A DNA stretch of 64,000 nucleotides from Apus apus (taxonomy: Eukaryota; Chordata; Aves; Apodiformes; Apodidae): assembly GCF_020740795.1 (NCBI RefSeq), contig NC_067282.1, positions 140,850,858-140,914,857 of the forward strand, written 5' to 3'. The translations under genes and the position numbers were made by a program. The notes below the pieces were generated by a model. It ran no database searches. It saw only the letters and a program-made list of their open reading frames with translations, and was not told the origin of the DNA. Below, in pieces: positions 29,201 to 45,013 of this stretch; position 1 is the stretch's first letter, and the number at the start of each line of letters is the position of its first letter.

Positions 29201-31629
29201 AGAAATGCTTTGCTTACAAGTTGAAATTGGAACAGAGGGGAGGGAAGGAAATCTAGAAGAATCTTGTACCCTTTGCCCAATTCTTACCAAGTAGGATTGC
29301 ATAAATGGCTCTGCTTGTTGGTTTGTGTACTAATTAGTCAGATGGGCTGCCTTTTGTCTGAGCAGCACGGACCTTTCCCCTTTTCCCATGCTTAAGGCCT
29401 TGAAACGCTGCACTTTGTCCAAGTCAGTACCCAGGCATGAGCACAGTGGATAGGGGAGGAAATTTGGGTTCTCCAGCTGCTGTTGGATACTGGATTGTGT
29501 AGGATTCCTACAGAGAAAAGTATTTGCCAGGTCTCTGTTCCAAGCGTTTTGTGCTAGAGTGCTGTGCAGGCTTCTAGCTTATCTGCAGTTAATTTATGGA
29601 CATCTGTTATTGCTAGAATTCAGTGAAATCCTTTTTCCTTGGAACTACAGCTTCCTGGAATTAGCTTCAAGTGTCCCTGGAACAAAAACTTTCCTTTGTC
29701 TCTTGTATTGTGCAGAGGTTGCATTTCTGAAGCTGCATTTCTTTCATGTGGAGCAAGTGTGCTTCTGTGCAGATTATGGGACCAAGCAGGAGAGGGGACT
29801 TCGCTTGCTGACCTAATACCTTAATATTTATATGATGCGCTGTCCTATAAAACAAACATGTTGAAGACCTGATCCTAAAAGCTCCATCTTCCACAGATGG
29901 ATGTGTTTTAGTTAAGCCTTGAGGGAGCTTTCAGTGAGGTGAGGCAACTGAGAATAGCAGGGAGGATCCAGCAGAGGGATAGACCTTGTTTGGGATCTGA
30001 AGCAGAGACCTTTTACACCATGAAGTTACTTGGTGGTCAGAGAGGTCAATTCACTTATTCCACAGAACTCATGCTACTACTAGCCTGGTTTTCAGGGAGT
30101 CATATAACACTACTGTCCCCTTTCTTCCAGTCTTAAACCTGATGTGTCTTTTTCCCTCCAATAAATAGGTTATGTTTCAGATTATGTCACATACACTGTA
30201 GCAGAGTGATTAGCAATCATACAGAGAAATCACAAGCTGTGATTATTTTAGACTTCATATTAATTTCAGCCCTCTTCCAGAGTTGCTCCTTTGATCTAGC
30301 ACATACAACAATAATAAAAGATGTTTTCTTTGAAATAAATTTTAAGGTGTCGTTTGTACATTTCCTTGCTATTGTCCTGATCTCTTTCATGTCTTTGCCT
30401 TAGGAGATTATCAGGACAAATTCTGTCTTTTTTTCTGGCCATCAAGCCACTCTCAGATTTTCCTGAGAGAACCACCCTGAAAAATACCCTTCCAATTATT
30501 CTTTTGATTGGTCTAAACTGTAATTCCCTGTAAGCTCTACATCTGCCTGTAGCCATGTGAGATGAGTGCAACTTCGACCATTCCCACTCTAAAGGGGATA
30601 AAAAAAGAACACATGACAAGCTATGATGCCCTGACTGTCTGTTCACAGTCAAGACTAGTTTTGGGATGCCACCTGTGTGTGAGATGCATTCAGGGGAGGC
30701 ATTTAGTTGTGATGTGACCTAAGCAGTTGTTTGTAATGATTAATGGGTGAGGAAGGCACAAGCTAGATGCCACCAGCTTATTCTGCTGTTGTAGATTAAG
30801 AACAAGCCTATGGAAAGCCATCCTTACCATTAGAAGCTTACTCAGCACGGTGTTAAACTCTTAGTGATCATAAAAGAAATGCAAGTTGTTTGACAAGAGC
30901 CATGCTCTGGTACTGTCTGAGAAAGATGAGGGGAATTAGGGAGACACATACTAACTGGCAAACTTTCAGAGCCAAAAGCTTCCACTGATTTTAGCAGGTA
31001 GAAGACTAAAGAGCCCAACAGGTGAAAACCATCAGCTTGAATGATCTAGAAACAACCAATTCACTTGCATTATTCTTACAAGATGTTCCACTAGAAGGTT
31101 TTTCGTCTGCAAAGTTCACAGTTCCTAGGAGGCACATTCAGCAAAATAAGCTTGATTACGAGTCCTGAGAACTACTTGATACTGAAAGGAGCAATTGATA
31201 AAGCAGTGAAAGCAGTTTTGGAGGGACAGAACAAGGATTCCCATTCTCAGCAGAGAAGGGAATCAAGTTGTATTCTACATCCTGAAGAAATTACCTATGT
31301 CCCTGACTAATAAATAATAATAAAAAGCATTAACCACCCCCCTCCTTTTATCTAGTGTTCAGGTAGTTGGAGCACTTGCCCAAGATAAGGTGGATCAAGG
31401 CTTAGGCAGAAAGAGAGCAAAACCTGAACCGCTTGAATGCTTTTAATCACTATAGTATTGTCAAAGCAAAAAGCCTAGGGTGAAGGTGTCCCTTGTAGAG
31501 GACAGCCTTAGCTGGAAGCTAGAGTCCCATGGGAATCCTTGACCAACATAAGGAGCAGAGCTAAACATTGACATCATGAAACACTGAAGAACGAACGACT
31601 TTGACAATAGGGACTGGGAGCCCTATTGA
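26261..31629. other. 3' flank of HDHD5 and intergenic sequence
   Basis: No second gene is recognised. The HDHD5 3' untranslated region must begin here, but there is no clear AATAAA in the first kilobase. A canonical AATAAA occurs only near 30160. A MIR-like fossil lies at about 31370-31465. Open frames are short and unlike known proteins. Confidence 0.45.
31368..31465 (+). repeat. MIR-like SINE fossil
   Basis: The order CACTTGCCCAAGATAAGG, GGCAGAAAGAG, AACCTGAACC, GCTTTTAATCACTATAGTAT follows the end of the MIR consensus (CTTGCCCAAGGTCA, GGCAGAGC, GAACCCAGG, CTCTTAACCACTA). The match is diverged and judged by eye. Confidence 0.4.
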
Positions 31630-32720
31630 TCATAGACTCATAGAATGGTTAAGGTTGGAAGGGACCTTGAAGATCACCAGGTTCCAACCACCCTGCTGTG
31701 AGCAGGGACACCTTGCACTAGACCTGGCTGCACAAAGCCTCATCCAACCTGGCATTAAACACCTCCAGGGAGGGGACTTCCACAACCTCCCTGGGCAACC
31801 TATTCCAGTGCCTTCCTACCCTCATCATGCAGGATTTCTTCCTGATGTCTAACCTAAATCTACCCTGTTTCAGTTTAAAACCATTACCCCTTGTCCTGTC
31901 ACCACCATCTCTGGTGAAAAGCCACTCCCCAGTTTTTCTGTAGCCCCTTCAGGTACAGGAAGGCTGCTATAAGGTCTCCCTGCAGCCTTCTCTTCTCCAG
32001 GCTGAACAGCCCAAACTCCCTCAGCCTGTCTTCATAGCAGAGATGCTCCAGCCCTTTGATCATCTTGGTGGCCCTTCTCTGGACCCTCTTCAACAGCTCC
32101 ATGTCTTTCCTGTGCTGAGGGCCCCAGAACTGTACACAGCACTCCAGGTGGGGTGTCACCAGAGCAGAGCAGAGGGGCAAAATCTCCTCCCTGGCCCTGC
32201 TGGTCACACTTCTTTTGATGCAGCCCAGGATGCAGCTGCCTCTCTGGGCTCCAGTGCACACTGGTGGCTCATTATGAGCTTCTCCTTAACTACCACCCCC
32301 AAGTGCTTTTTCTTGGGGCTGCTCTCCAGCCATTCTCCTCCCAGCCAGTGGTTGTGCCTGGGGTTGTGCCAACCCAGGTGCAGGACCTTGCACTTGGCCT
32401 TGTTGAACTTCATTAATTTGGCATTGGTCCACCTCTCAAGCCTGTCAAGGTCCCTCTGGATGGCCACCCTTCCCTCTAGGGTGTCAACCACACCACACAG
32501 CTTGGTATCATCGGCAAACTTGCTGAGGATCCATTCAATCCCGCTGTCCATGTCTCCAACAGAGATGTTAAACAACACTGGTCCCAGTACTGACCTCTGG
32601 GGGGACACCACTTGTCACTTGCTTCCACTTGGATGCTAAACCATTGACCACAATTCTCTGGGTGTGGTCATCCAGCCAACTACTTTTCCACTGAGTGGTC
32701 CATCTGGCAAATCCATGTCT
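31630..32720 (-). mobile_element. CR1 LINE, 3' kilobase with reverse-transcriptase remains
   Basis: The left edge is the reversed CR1 tail (TCATAGACTCATAGAATGG, then the reverse of the GGAACCTGGTGATCTTCAAG segment). The minus strand reads reverse-transcriptase pieces in two frames: [10 protein letters not shown] and FADDTKLCG (the catalytic Asp pair kept), then GCIKRSV, ECCVQFWGP and EDRLREFGLFSLEKRRLQGD. The frame is broken between the two pieces, so this copy is dead. It is 5'-truncated before the endonuclease region. Confidence 0.92.
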
Positions 32721-35700
32721 TATCAGTGTGGAGACCAGGATGTTGGAGTTTGCTCTCAGGTGGATGAAGTGAGAAATGCCTACCAGAGTAAGCCCTGCAA
32801 AGCACTTAGTCTATGGATTCTGGTGGGCCTTGAACACAAGCTAAGCACTTACCTGCTCACCCTGGTACAGCCCTTGGACCTTCAGGCACATGCCCAAATC
32901 CTTCCTTTACTGAATCTACCTAACCTGAGTTATAAAAGCACACGTCTTTCTGGATTTTTGCAGCCACACAAGCAGTTTTATTAAAATTATGCACTTGGAG
33001 ATCTTTATGGATCCAATCTGCAACAGTTTAAAACCTTACACCAGCGAGGCAGCTACATGTTCTCTAGGAATTCAACTGTTCCATCAAGAAGTCGGTTTTC
33101 ATTGCTTCACTGTAGTAAGCCTGCTTTTCCCTTTCAGTCAGTTCAGCTACTAACAACTTTAACTTTCTCCTCAAGGCTAGTTCCATTACACACTGCTTGC
33201 TAGGACTGAATAAGTACAAAATAGTAAGAGCAGCTCCCAAAATCCTCCTCACTCTCCAAACTCCTACTCTGCTACAAGCATGAAAAAAATACCTTTGCAT
33301 TTTGTGCCGGTAGCAAAAGTTCCTTGAACTGAAATGCAATTATGAGCAATAGATTGTTACGCTTTTATACCCTTCTGAAGAGTATCTGTATTCCCCAAAC
33401 TGTAATATTGGATCAGCAGTTTAGTTGCAAAAACTCTGCATTTGGAGGCAGACAGACTGAGGTGTCTTTGAATTTCCGTGCTGGCCAGGTGAAACTCTTC
33501 AACACTTGCCTGTAACTTCAACCCTGTCTGTTTTCCTGGATTAGATAAATGCAGTACAAAGCCTGTGTCAAAGAATCCCAGAACCTTCATTTCCCACACA
33601 AAAAGCATTTTAAGTATGGTTACAGCAGATTATGCTCAAACTCACTGAGATCAGCTTTGCCTCCTTCCCTCCCACTGCTGCCAGTTTCTAACAGCTTACT
33701 GCAGGGTATAATTAGGGTTTTAGTTTCTGGTCTTTCTTTCAGGTATATATTTGCCTCTTTTTTTTTTTTTTTTTTTTCCCCCTTCCCCCAAGAAACTGAG
33801 TCATTGTCTTGTTTTCTCTTGAGTTCTGCCCTCAAGAAAGTTTTGGCTTTCTCCCAGCAGGGGTATTTTTGAGGGCATACTACTTGTTCCCACTTCTAGT
33901 GTAAACTGGTAGCATTTTAGATATTCAGTATGACTATTTCACAAAACTGTGTTGTCTGCTGTTTACCTTTAAATATATGTATACACACACATCTCTATGC
34001 ATACACACAAATACATAAAGAAGCCACAAACATAGCTGTGGAGCTGCTGAAGAGTGGAAGTTATTTATAGCTTAATCTTTTAATGTTTTAAGAGTAATGG
34101 TTAAGCACTAACACTTCCACAGACTGCACATTACATTAAATAACTAGATCACACGGGAAGCATCAGCTTGTCATCTCTCATCCCACAGTGTGCTAGAAAA
34201 AGCTCTTCAGTGCTTTCTCAAGTAGAAGACATTTCTCCCCTCACTCCCATTTTAAGGTATAGGCATAATTTCTGCTTCCTTCCTCACAAATAAGTTATTT
34301 TCTTAGTCTCACCTGTTTGTTTGGGTTGTGTTTGCCGTGCTGGAGCCCATGCTTAGTTCAAGAAAGCCCTTGACCTCCCACACTCCTTCTCACTCCCCTC
34401 AGTTCCTGCCTGTAGCTCCCCTCTCCCTATAGCTGCAAGCCCCTGTTCCCACCTGCCTACCTTGGACACAGGGACCTTTCAGCCCCAACAGAGATCCCTT
34501 GGTCTCTGAAGAGCTGTTTCCATAAGGCTCCTCTTGCCCTGCTCACACAGCCTCAGCCTGGCAGGACCATGCTCCCCAAAGTACAGGAGGTACAAGCCCC
34601 TTCACCAAGCACATACTAGCCCAGGCAGGCCCACTGAGCACCAACTCCCCCCAGGTGCCTCATTTTCTCTGTTCCTCTGGGCTGAGCTTGCCTTATCACC
34701 TGGGTGGTGTGTCAGAGCCTATTACCCCAGGTGGGCCGTCCAGCTGTGGGTGACAGCCCATTCCTCCCTAAGTCCAGGGAGCCACACCTACTTGCACTTA
34801 CCCCTGCAGGTAGGACAGACACCAGTCTGGCAAGAAACACATCCAAACCTTTTGCACCAAAAGCAGAGGAGGTGCGAGGGCCTATGGGCAGACTGCCAGA
34901 GCAGCTAAGTGAGCATGTCCAGCCTACAGTGCCCAGGGCACAGGGACGTGCATTGCCCAGGAGACCTGGAGCACAAGAGCCAATGAGGCAAAGCTGTCAC
35001 TGTCTGCCAGCCAGGTAGGGCAGGAGCAACCCCCTCTGTGTGAGGGCTTTTGCCTTAAGCAGCCCAGATGGATTCTCGGTTTTCACTCCACTACTTGTAG
35101 AAGTGGAAAACCTTTCTTGCGGTGCTATAGGTGAATGTGGTAGGAGCAAGACCAATTCAGCTAATCCTCAGGACCAACCACGTGCTAATCGTGCCAGTGA
35201 TACAAGTGTTGGCTTACCAGGAGAAGGGTCAGGTGAAGGTACCCACTTTAGATAAAGGCCAGGATCCAATTAAGAATGTGGTTTTATGCTCCACCCTTCA
35301 TCACACACACACTGCCATCTAACTCAGCCTTTGCGTGGAAACCAAATGAGGAGACACAGCCAGTGTTGTTCACAAACCCTTGCTGCCACCTTGAGCCATC
35401 CTGAACTGGGCAACTCCCTACACCAGTCAAAGAGAAGTAGCTCTGGGCCTTGCTTGCACCTGAAAGAGCAAGGCAGACAGCAAACATCCTCCTCAGCCAT
35501 GGCCTTGAGCTTTATACTCCTGTTATGACAGATAACATCCAGCAAAGCCCAAAGCAACATGTTTGTGGGGTTGCACGAAAATTGTTGTCAAAGCAATTCT
35601 TTGGCCATGTTTTTTTTTATTTGCTGGGCAAGTCTGTCAAAGGGAGAAAGCCTCACCTGCAAAACACACAGTGCACAGTGGCAGAGCCCAAGCGCTGTTC

Positions 35701-36827
35701 TTTCATCTCTGACAAAGTCCACACACCTTGAGAGGCTGGAAAGCAAAGCAAACACAATGGGACTGTATCTGGCAAGGAAAGGACAGACAGCTTGCTGTCC
35801 ACTGTCTTCTTGCATCTTCAGTGACTTCAGACTGAGCTATGTGGTTGTGGTGCTGTATTGATTCTGCCACTCAGAAGCTTGTTGTTTTCCCATGCATCAT
35901 ACCCCAGTAATGCAGAGGGAAAAGTGTCCCTTGTGTCACTATGGAGGCAGGAACGTGGCAGCACCTCTGAGGCACTGACATGGGATGTGGATCATGGGGA
36001 CCTGGGCGTCCCCATGGCTCTGTGTGGTAGGGAGGATGCTGGACCTGGGAACTCTGGTGTGAGTATAACAGAAAATAGATGTTCCCCCCTCTCCTAGCTA
36101 TGCCCCAGCCATGCAGGTACTGGCAGCAGAGATGCAGCAGGCAGGATAACAACCAGTGTGGGAGATCATGGGAATGCCTGTGGGTTGCTACCCCAGTTTA
36201 GAGGTTGTACCACTTCAGTACTGTGCCACCCAAGTAACTGCATTGAAGCCTGCCTAGACTCCAGTTATCTTTTCTTCCCCCATTTTCACCATGCTTTTAG
36301 AAAACAAATTTATCTGTGCTCCCTCTCTCCAGCCTCCACTGACATAATGCTTTTGCTGTGGTTCTTCTTCCCTGCTTTTCCTCTTGATTATTGCTGTATA
36401 TCTAAATAAATCTTTGTGTCAACCCACCCCAAATTCTCCACTTCCCCTTCTCAGTTATTTATTTTTTTCAGATTTAAACATGAATTCTCCTTGTTGCCAA
36501 GAGCAGCCAGTGACATTTACTGGACTAGATAGCCTCAGGGAGCCTGCACCAACATGTATTAGGCAGTTGTCACAGCTGTCCTGATGTCCTTTCCCAGGAC
36601 TAAGCACCTGGGTTTAGCTCAACCTCATGTGTTGATTAGCAACACCCTCAAAAGCCAAGCTATTATGGATCTTTATCACACAGAGTAGTTAATGCAGACA
36701 TTTGCAGGTACAGCTTACTCGGTGTGCTTCACATCACTGACAGGCAGCACCTGGTTCATCTCTGGTGGGCACAGGTAGGAATGAAGGACTGGTGATCCCA
36801 AACACCAAGCAGCTTTGAAACAAAGAA
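32721..36827. other. intergenic, no gene recognised
   Basis: No gene is supported. A run of 20 T at 33758-33777 followed by C-rich sequence is a simple repeat. A short CA-rich patch lies near 33980-34010. The stretch 34350-35050 is C-rich with chance open frames. Confidence 0.45.
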
Positions 36828-37125
36828 CCATAGAATCGTTTTTGTTGGAAAAGACAAGTCCAACAGTTAACCAAGAACTGCCAAGTCCAGCACTAAACCA
36901 CGTCCCTAAGCATCTCATCTACACGTCTTTTAAGCACCTCCAGGGATGGTTCCCCAGGCAGCGTGTTCCAGTGTTTGGCAATCCTTTCAACTCTTTCAGT
37001 AAATAATTTTTTCCTAATATCCAATCTAAACCTCCCCTGGTAGAACTTGGGGATATTCCCTCTAGTTCTATCACATGCTGTGCCAAGTTGTTAGTGCTGG
37101 TGCTGTGACAGATCCAGGTAGACAA
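36828..37125 (-). mobile_element. CR1 LINE fragment, 3' end, different subfamily
   Basis: CATAGAATCG at the left edge is the reversed CR1 tail. The body holds characteristic CR1 segments in reverse, such as CTGCCAAGTCCAGCACTAAA, ACACGTCTTTTAAGCACCTC and CCTAATATCCAATCTAAACC. These differ from the 31.6 kb copy and mark another CR1 subfamily. It ends about 0.8 kb before TMEM121B. Confidence 0.88.
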
Positions 37126-37479
37126 GATCAGTTTGAGGCCATTATTAGCAGGTCAGAGAGGCTCCGACTGGTGCTTTCAGTAGAAATGGGAAATTTAGGG
37201 CTATTCACATCAATTTAAAGCCACTGTCCCATCACGGCAAGCTGGGCTCAGAGCCCTCAGTACAAACGGGTGGGGTAAAAGCCGCTTCCTTTGGTGCACA
37301 ATGACACACAACAGACCCAAGGCACGGGCACAGGTGAGGCACCACAGGTGAGTGCTTCGCTGTAGGTTCTTGCTGAGCCTAGAGGGAACCGGGTAGACTG
37401 AGGCACTTCTGATTTTCTGGACTAGGTGCCAAGGGTGTTTGGTATGTCCAGGGGTGTCTGGTATGTCCAGGGGTGACTC

Positions 37480-39440
<1,961 letters not shown>

Positions 39441-42400
39441 CGCAGAGTCTCCCGCCGCCTCCGGGTCTGCTCCCGGCAGAGTCCCTCTGCCTTTCTGCTC
39501 AGGTTCCCGCCGCCCTGCCCGAGCAGGGGAAGGGGACGCGGGCTCCCCCGCCGGACTCTCGCTCTCCTCCTCCTCCCTTTCCTCCGGGCGAGTCCAGCAG
39601 AGAAGCTCAGCGCAAATCCGACTACCCGCAGAAGCCTACTGCTGATGCTTGTCCCCGGCACTTGGCTTTTAGTGCTTTTGCCCCTCCACGCTGTTTGGAG
39701 GGTCCCACTCTTCCCCTCCCGCTTCCCGCCAGGACATTTTCTTGCTTTGTGACCATAAAGGTTTAGTTTTTCCTTTTCCTTCTCAACTACAGCGACCGGT
39801 GGCTTTTGTTCCCTCCTTTGAGAACTCCTGCTGACCTCAGCGACATGTGAGGGGGTCTGACCAGCTGAGACGTGCCTTCAGGGTGCGAGCAGGACAAAAG
39901 GAAGCACGCTTTGGTCTTGCAAAGCTGCTACCTCCTTTTCTCTGCAGCAGAGCTGCAAGGAGGGTCTTTGCCTGCCAGCTGGGGAACCTTTGGGAGCACA
40001 CCGGCTGCCTGGTCATTTCAAGCCTACGGGCCACTCTCTTCAAGCCGAAAACGTCTACCTCTGTGCTTCAACCTTTCACATCTTTTCTTGACTTTACATC
40101 CTACAGGAACACGTGAATCTCGTCTGGACACATAATCCAGGGGCTTAGTCCCCATTTCACTACCACCAAGACATTTATTTCTGGTGAGAACAGGGTTTAC
40201 AGCAGCCTATTGCTTACTTCAGACAGCAGCACCCACATGCCGGGGCTTTCATTTTTCTGTGAATATGCATGTTTATGATATTAGTGTTGGTTTTCTTTTA
40301 CACAGAGTAGGGACTCCCTTTGTATCAGCTGGGAAGGCTGGAAATTTTTCCTCTGGCCCCTTTCCTTGTTGATTGAGAGCAGAGATTGGGCTAAACCTGC
40401 CAACTGCCCCCTCTCAAACAGCAGAGGATGACAGCGCTGCTCGGGCTGGGCCCTGCACTTGGTGAACCTCACTTTTCAGCACAGAAATCGAAGTGCTGCA
40501 GGAGCCCCTGAAGCAGAGGAGCTCCCGAGCTTTGGTGAAAGGCCACATACCAGCACTCTGTCCTCTGTGTGCATGTGGTTAAGGGTGGGTGGGGAACAAG
40601 TTAGTTGTTAGTAAGCTGTCATAGAAACACAGTCCTCTTTCATTTTAAGCTCCATGAATGTTTGGTGGGGGTTAAGGCCTGCTCTTCTGCCTGGCTACAG
40701 CTGCTCCTAAAACCAGCCAAATGGAAGCAGGAGCACAGAAGCCACGTTTGGAGGAAGGACTTTGCCTTCTCCAGGCTTATATTTTGTTATTTGGGCAAGC
40801 CTGTATTCATTGGGAAAATGCCAATTTCCTGTCTCAAGCCTTTTTTCAAGCTGTCCTGATGGGAAGGGGAAATAAAGCACAACTCACTGCTCCCCAGAGC
40901 CAACAGCAGTGCATGGGTGTAGCCCAAAATTCTCCAGCACACTCATCCATTCCTTCTTTCAGGGCTCAGCCTTCAGTAGGACTGAGCCTCTGTCCCACTT
41001 CCCGTTTCACAGAGTGGGATCAACCACCTGCTCCAGTGGACTGCTAAGACAAAATGTTTACAGTCTGGTAACTTCCAGCTCCCACAGGCAGAAGTGGGGG
41101 GGTGCGATGGGGCACTTCTACCCTAGCTCTTGGGTAGCTGAGGAGTTTCAAGGGGCTAGTAAAGCCCCTAGAACAGATGGAGCAATAGTGCTTTTCTGTT
41201 CAGAGCTGCAGCTAGGAGGGGTGACTTGCTGCTCTCCCCATGCCACATGGAGAGTTGGCAAAGGCTAGGTTTAGCTTTCCCACCAGTGCTTTATTTTTAA
41301 CCTGAGCCCTTGCATGGGCAAATGTGTGAACTTGGGCCAGTGGCCTTTCTCTTCCATAACTTCTTTTTGTCTGGACAATCTTGGTGCTGTGAGTGACCGT
41401 GATTGTAAAACTTGGTACTGTGAACTTTTCCTATGTGATGTGAAGTGTGTCGAGGGGATGCTAAGTTCCTGGCCAAAGGAGGTGTAATTACAGGTGTATT
41501 ACGGTTGTAGAGAGATTTGTTCCCTTGCACTTTCCTTTTTCAGCATTAAACAGATAGTAAAAGCTCAGAAAGAACAGGATTACTCTAAAGAAAATGAGAT
41601 TCCTGTACCTAGGAGCACTCCATACTTCATTGCAACAGCTCAAGAAAAAAAAAAGAGAAAACAACCCAAACTTCACCAAAAACAAGGTGTGTGTGGGAAT
41701 ATATTCACCCCCAACTATATTTTGCTGCTCCTATGGCCAAATTCACAATAGCACCAAAGTGTGTAGAACAAAACCCCTTACACTGAAGTGTAAGCATAGT
41801 TGAGATACTGGAAGAATCACAGCAGAACACAAGTCTTACTTCAGTACTCCTTCACAGCACATAAAGCTGCTGTTTCAACAGTGAGTGCCTTTTTCCATTT
41901 AAGACATTGAGAAAATGGCATGTTTGAAATTTAGCCACAGCATATTCAAAACCATTGACAGTGAAATCACAATTTAAATTTGAGCGTGGATGCAAAGGTT
42001 GCATGGGACAGATGGCCGTGCAAGACAATGCTTATCTTGTGTACAATTCCTTTGTAGAAAAAGTGATTCTTTTTAGTGCCACGGTTTCTAGGTTGCTAGT
42101 AAGGGTGCTGTTCAGAGAGAGGAAAGCTCTCCTACTGAGTAGTTGGCTGTACAGAAGCCCCCTTGCAACTAAAAGGTCAGCTCTGCTGCCACTTCAATTA
42201 CTTGCTAAAGAGAAACATTTAAAGCTCTTCCAGGCAGTGTTTATAAGCCACTCCACCCTCTGAATTTCCTTTTGTTTGGTAATTGAGCTCTCACTTCCGT
42301 TTAAACCCTTCTGTTGCACAACAGATCCCTTTGCAGAAAACAGACATAGTGGTACCATTAAACTGCAAACAATACCTCACCCCAAGCACCTTGCACACCT

Positions 42401-42682
42401 CCTGTATATTCTGCCAAACTTGAAACTACTGGTCCAGGTCAGTAACACTTTGCTAAACGAAGCTGTGCCATACAAAGACTTACGTCCCTTGGGATTCTGT
42501 TAAGAGCCTTGTAACACAACTCAGCTATTAAGTATTTTATTGCTGTTTGCCATCCTGACAGGAGAGATGACTACTCCCGGAAGGGGAAATTGAAGTGAGA
42601 GATAAAGCCTGTGGCCAACAGACACTTGGCATCCCCCTGGCATTAATCAGAACGTGTATTTTTTAAAATGCAAGATTGTTAA

Positions 42683-42688
42683 AATAAA
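42683..42688 (+). terminator. candidate TMEM121B polyadenylation signal
   Basis: AATAAA is followed within 40 nt by a T/TG-rich stretch (TGTGACTGATTTTGC). It would give a 3' untranslated region of about 3.3 kb. AATAAA at 40871 is a nearer alternative. Confidence 0.35.
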
Positions 42689-43668
42689 ATTAGAAACTTG
42701 TGACTGATTTTGCTCTTCTCTTCCCTCCTTTGAGATTGCTGGGCTATTCAGTTTTGCATTCAGGGACCAACAGATGCAGTACAGCTACTTGATTTCCTCA
42801 TGTTGGATTGCTAGTGTCTGGATTTTTTGCCTCAAACTTCTTTAAGTGAAAGTGAATTCTAAAAGCTGTAACACCAAGGGAGTTACTTGATAAGGGAATG
42901 ACTAAGACAAGAAAATCCAGATGACACTTCAGAGCTTCCTATTTAAATGATTTATAGGAATTCATACCACTTGAAAAAGGCTCATGGGGACAAAAATAAT
43001 CAGCTTTACACGTTAAATGCTGTAAGAGAAAAGAAACTTTGAGAAGTGGGATCATCAGGATGACAATTATTCACATAATCTGAGAAACGGGTTCTTACTG
43101 GAGAAGCATTGAGATCACAAGCTGCCTCTTGCTTAGCTCCTGTTGGGATGGGTCCTTACAATACAGAAATGAAGGCATCACCCAGTCTTAACCTTGGATC
43201 TGTGCAGGGACTGTCCCTTTGTTAGTCTTTCTTGGCATATGGCTGCAGAGAAAGTTTTCTCAACAGTTTAACAATCCTGCCTCACTGGTCTGCCTTGCCA
43301 TCGTCACACATTTAATTTTTTAAAAACCATTTTGAAGGAGCATGCCTTTCCCACATGTGAGGGCCCTCAGCTGTACCCAGCAGCACAGTGCTTAGCAGGG
43401 ATGTTTTGTTATTTGCCAACCAGTTCAACTCTGGTTCTTGGTTTTGCCTCAGATTTTTATAAGGAATACTAACATAAGGAGTTTGGCAGAATTGAGGACA
43501 TAAGTCAGTATAGCCAAAAGTACTCTTTGTTTAATTTAAAGAACAAAACACAAGTTATAAACAAATAAAATTATAGAATATACATTAAAATATTGGTTGT
43601 GAGTCAAAAGAGCAGAATATCTTCTGATACACCAGATTTTTCAAATGTTGAAGTAAAACTCTTAAGAT

Positions 43669-43674
43669 TTTATT
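43669..43674 (-). terminator. candidate IL17RA polyadenylation signal
   Basis: AATAAA on the minus strand, about 1.3 kb after the IL17RA stop, is followed by a GT-containing stretch (CTGGTGTATC). A second minus-strand AATAAA at 43960-43965 lies nearer the stop. The choice cannot be made from sequence alone. Confidence 0.35.
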
Positions 43675-45013
43675 AACAAGTAAACTTAGGAGAGGAAGAT
43701 AAGCTTATCTGAACACAAAGGAGAAAGGCCTGAATGCACTTACGTCTCACAAGCTGTTAACCAGCAGGCTGGACTGCAAAAACTGTAATAAACAGGGTAA
43801 ACACCAGCCTTGACTACTCCACTAACCAGCGAGTGCTACACGGGCCAACATGCAATCACTCGCAGGGAGCAATTTTTTCTAGTGCATCATGCCCGATCTT
43901 TTCAAAACACTAGAACTTATAGTTACCATCCCTGCACCTGGAAGACGATCCTTTCTTAGTTTATTAACTATTTCTCATCAGTTAGCCTGAAATACCTGTG
44001 CTTGAGTTTATATCCACATAAGTACATCTTAACACTCATTTTAGCTCAGCTTCCCCTAACTCGAGTTATAATCGCCACTCTAAAACAGCATCTGCTGCAG
44101 CCACGTGTTCTCCCCCTCCAAAATAGTCTCCCCTTTCCGTAATTGTGTGTCACCATCTTCATCTTCAGTTCAAGTCTTCTTGGTGATACAGCAACAAGCA
44201 GTGGGTTACAGAATATGCCAGACTCTTGTGATTCAGTAATTCTGTATTCTGTCCCACATTCTTCTCAGAATCGTGTAATGAGCCCAAATCCTACTTTCTG
44301 GTCCACTGTCCCCTTTTCTCCCCTTCCTCCTACTGCTGGTTTTCAAGAATACACCTCACAGTAGGGAGGCAGGGAGAGTTATGGAGACTCCTAATTAAAA
44401 GTTTCTCTCACTCACTGCTCAGTTCCTCCCCTTGATTTCTGAATGGCCATGGAAATGCAGTTGCAAATGAATGACTGGCAAAAAAAAAAAAACACAACAA
44501 ACTTCAGATACACATTATCAACCAGGCAGAGACAGCCCTAACCTAGCTGAAGTTTAAGGCACATCTTTAACACAGTATTTACAATAAAAATGTGCATTAA
44601 AATGGCAATTCAGATTTTGCCATGTTATCTAAATCTATTTTCCAAATGCTCGCCATGACTTTTATCCAGTGCAATAGAACCAGTACAGCTGGAGGGCATT
44701 TTGAAGGCACAAGTGGATGAGCCACAGTAGTTCTGCCGTCCATCAGTGAGGACTCAATGTAAAGCACTTCCCCAAGGAACAGAACTATGGTCTGTTCTTT
44801 CACAGAGGTGGCTAATGATCATTGCTTCTTTCCACAGAGACTAGGAACAACGTTACTGGGCTACTGGGCAATCCTGCCTCCTAGCAGCAGACAGAAAGAT
44901 CCCACCAATAAGTCATTATAATACAGGGATGGTATTGGAAATGTGGTTTCAGCACTGTGCATGGTACCATCTTCCATCCCTGTACTTCAAATGCAGAAGG
45001 TCCCAGATAGAGC

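Noticed and set aside
33758-33777. Run of 20 T as the poly(A) tail of a minus-strand retrocopy
   Set aside because: No polyadenylation signal at the expected distance, and it merges into a C-rich simple tract.
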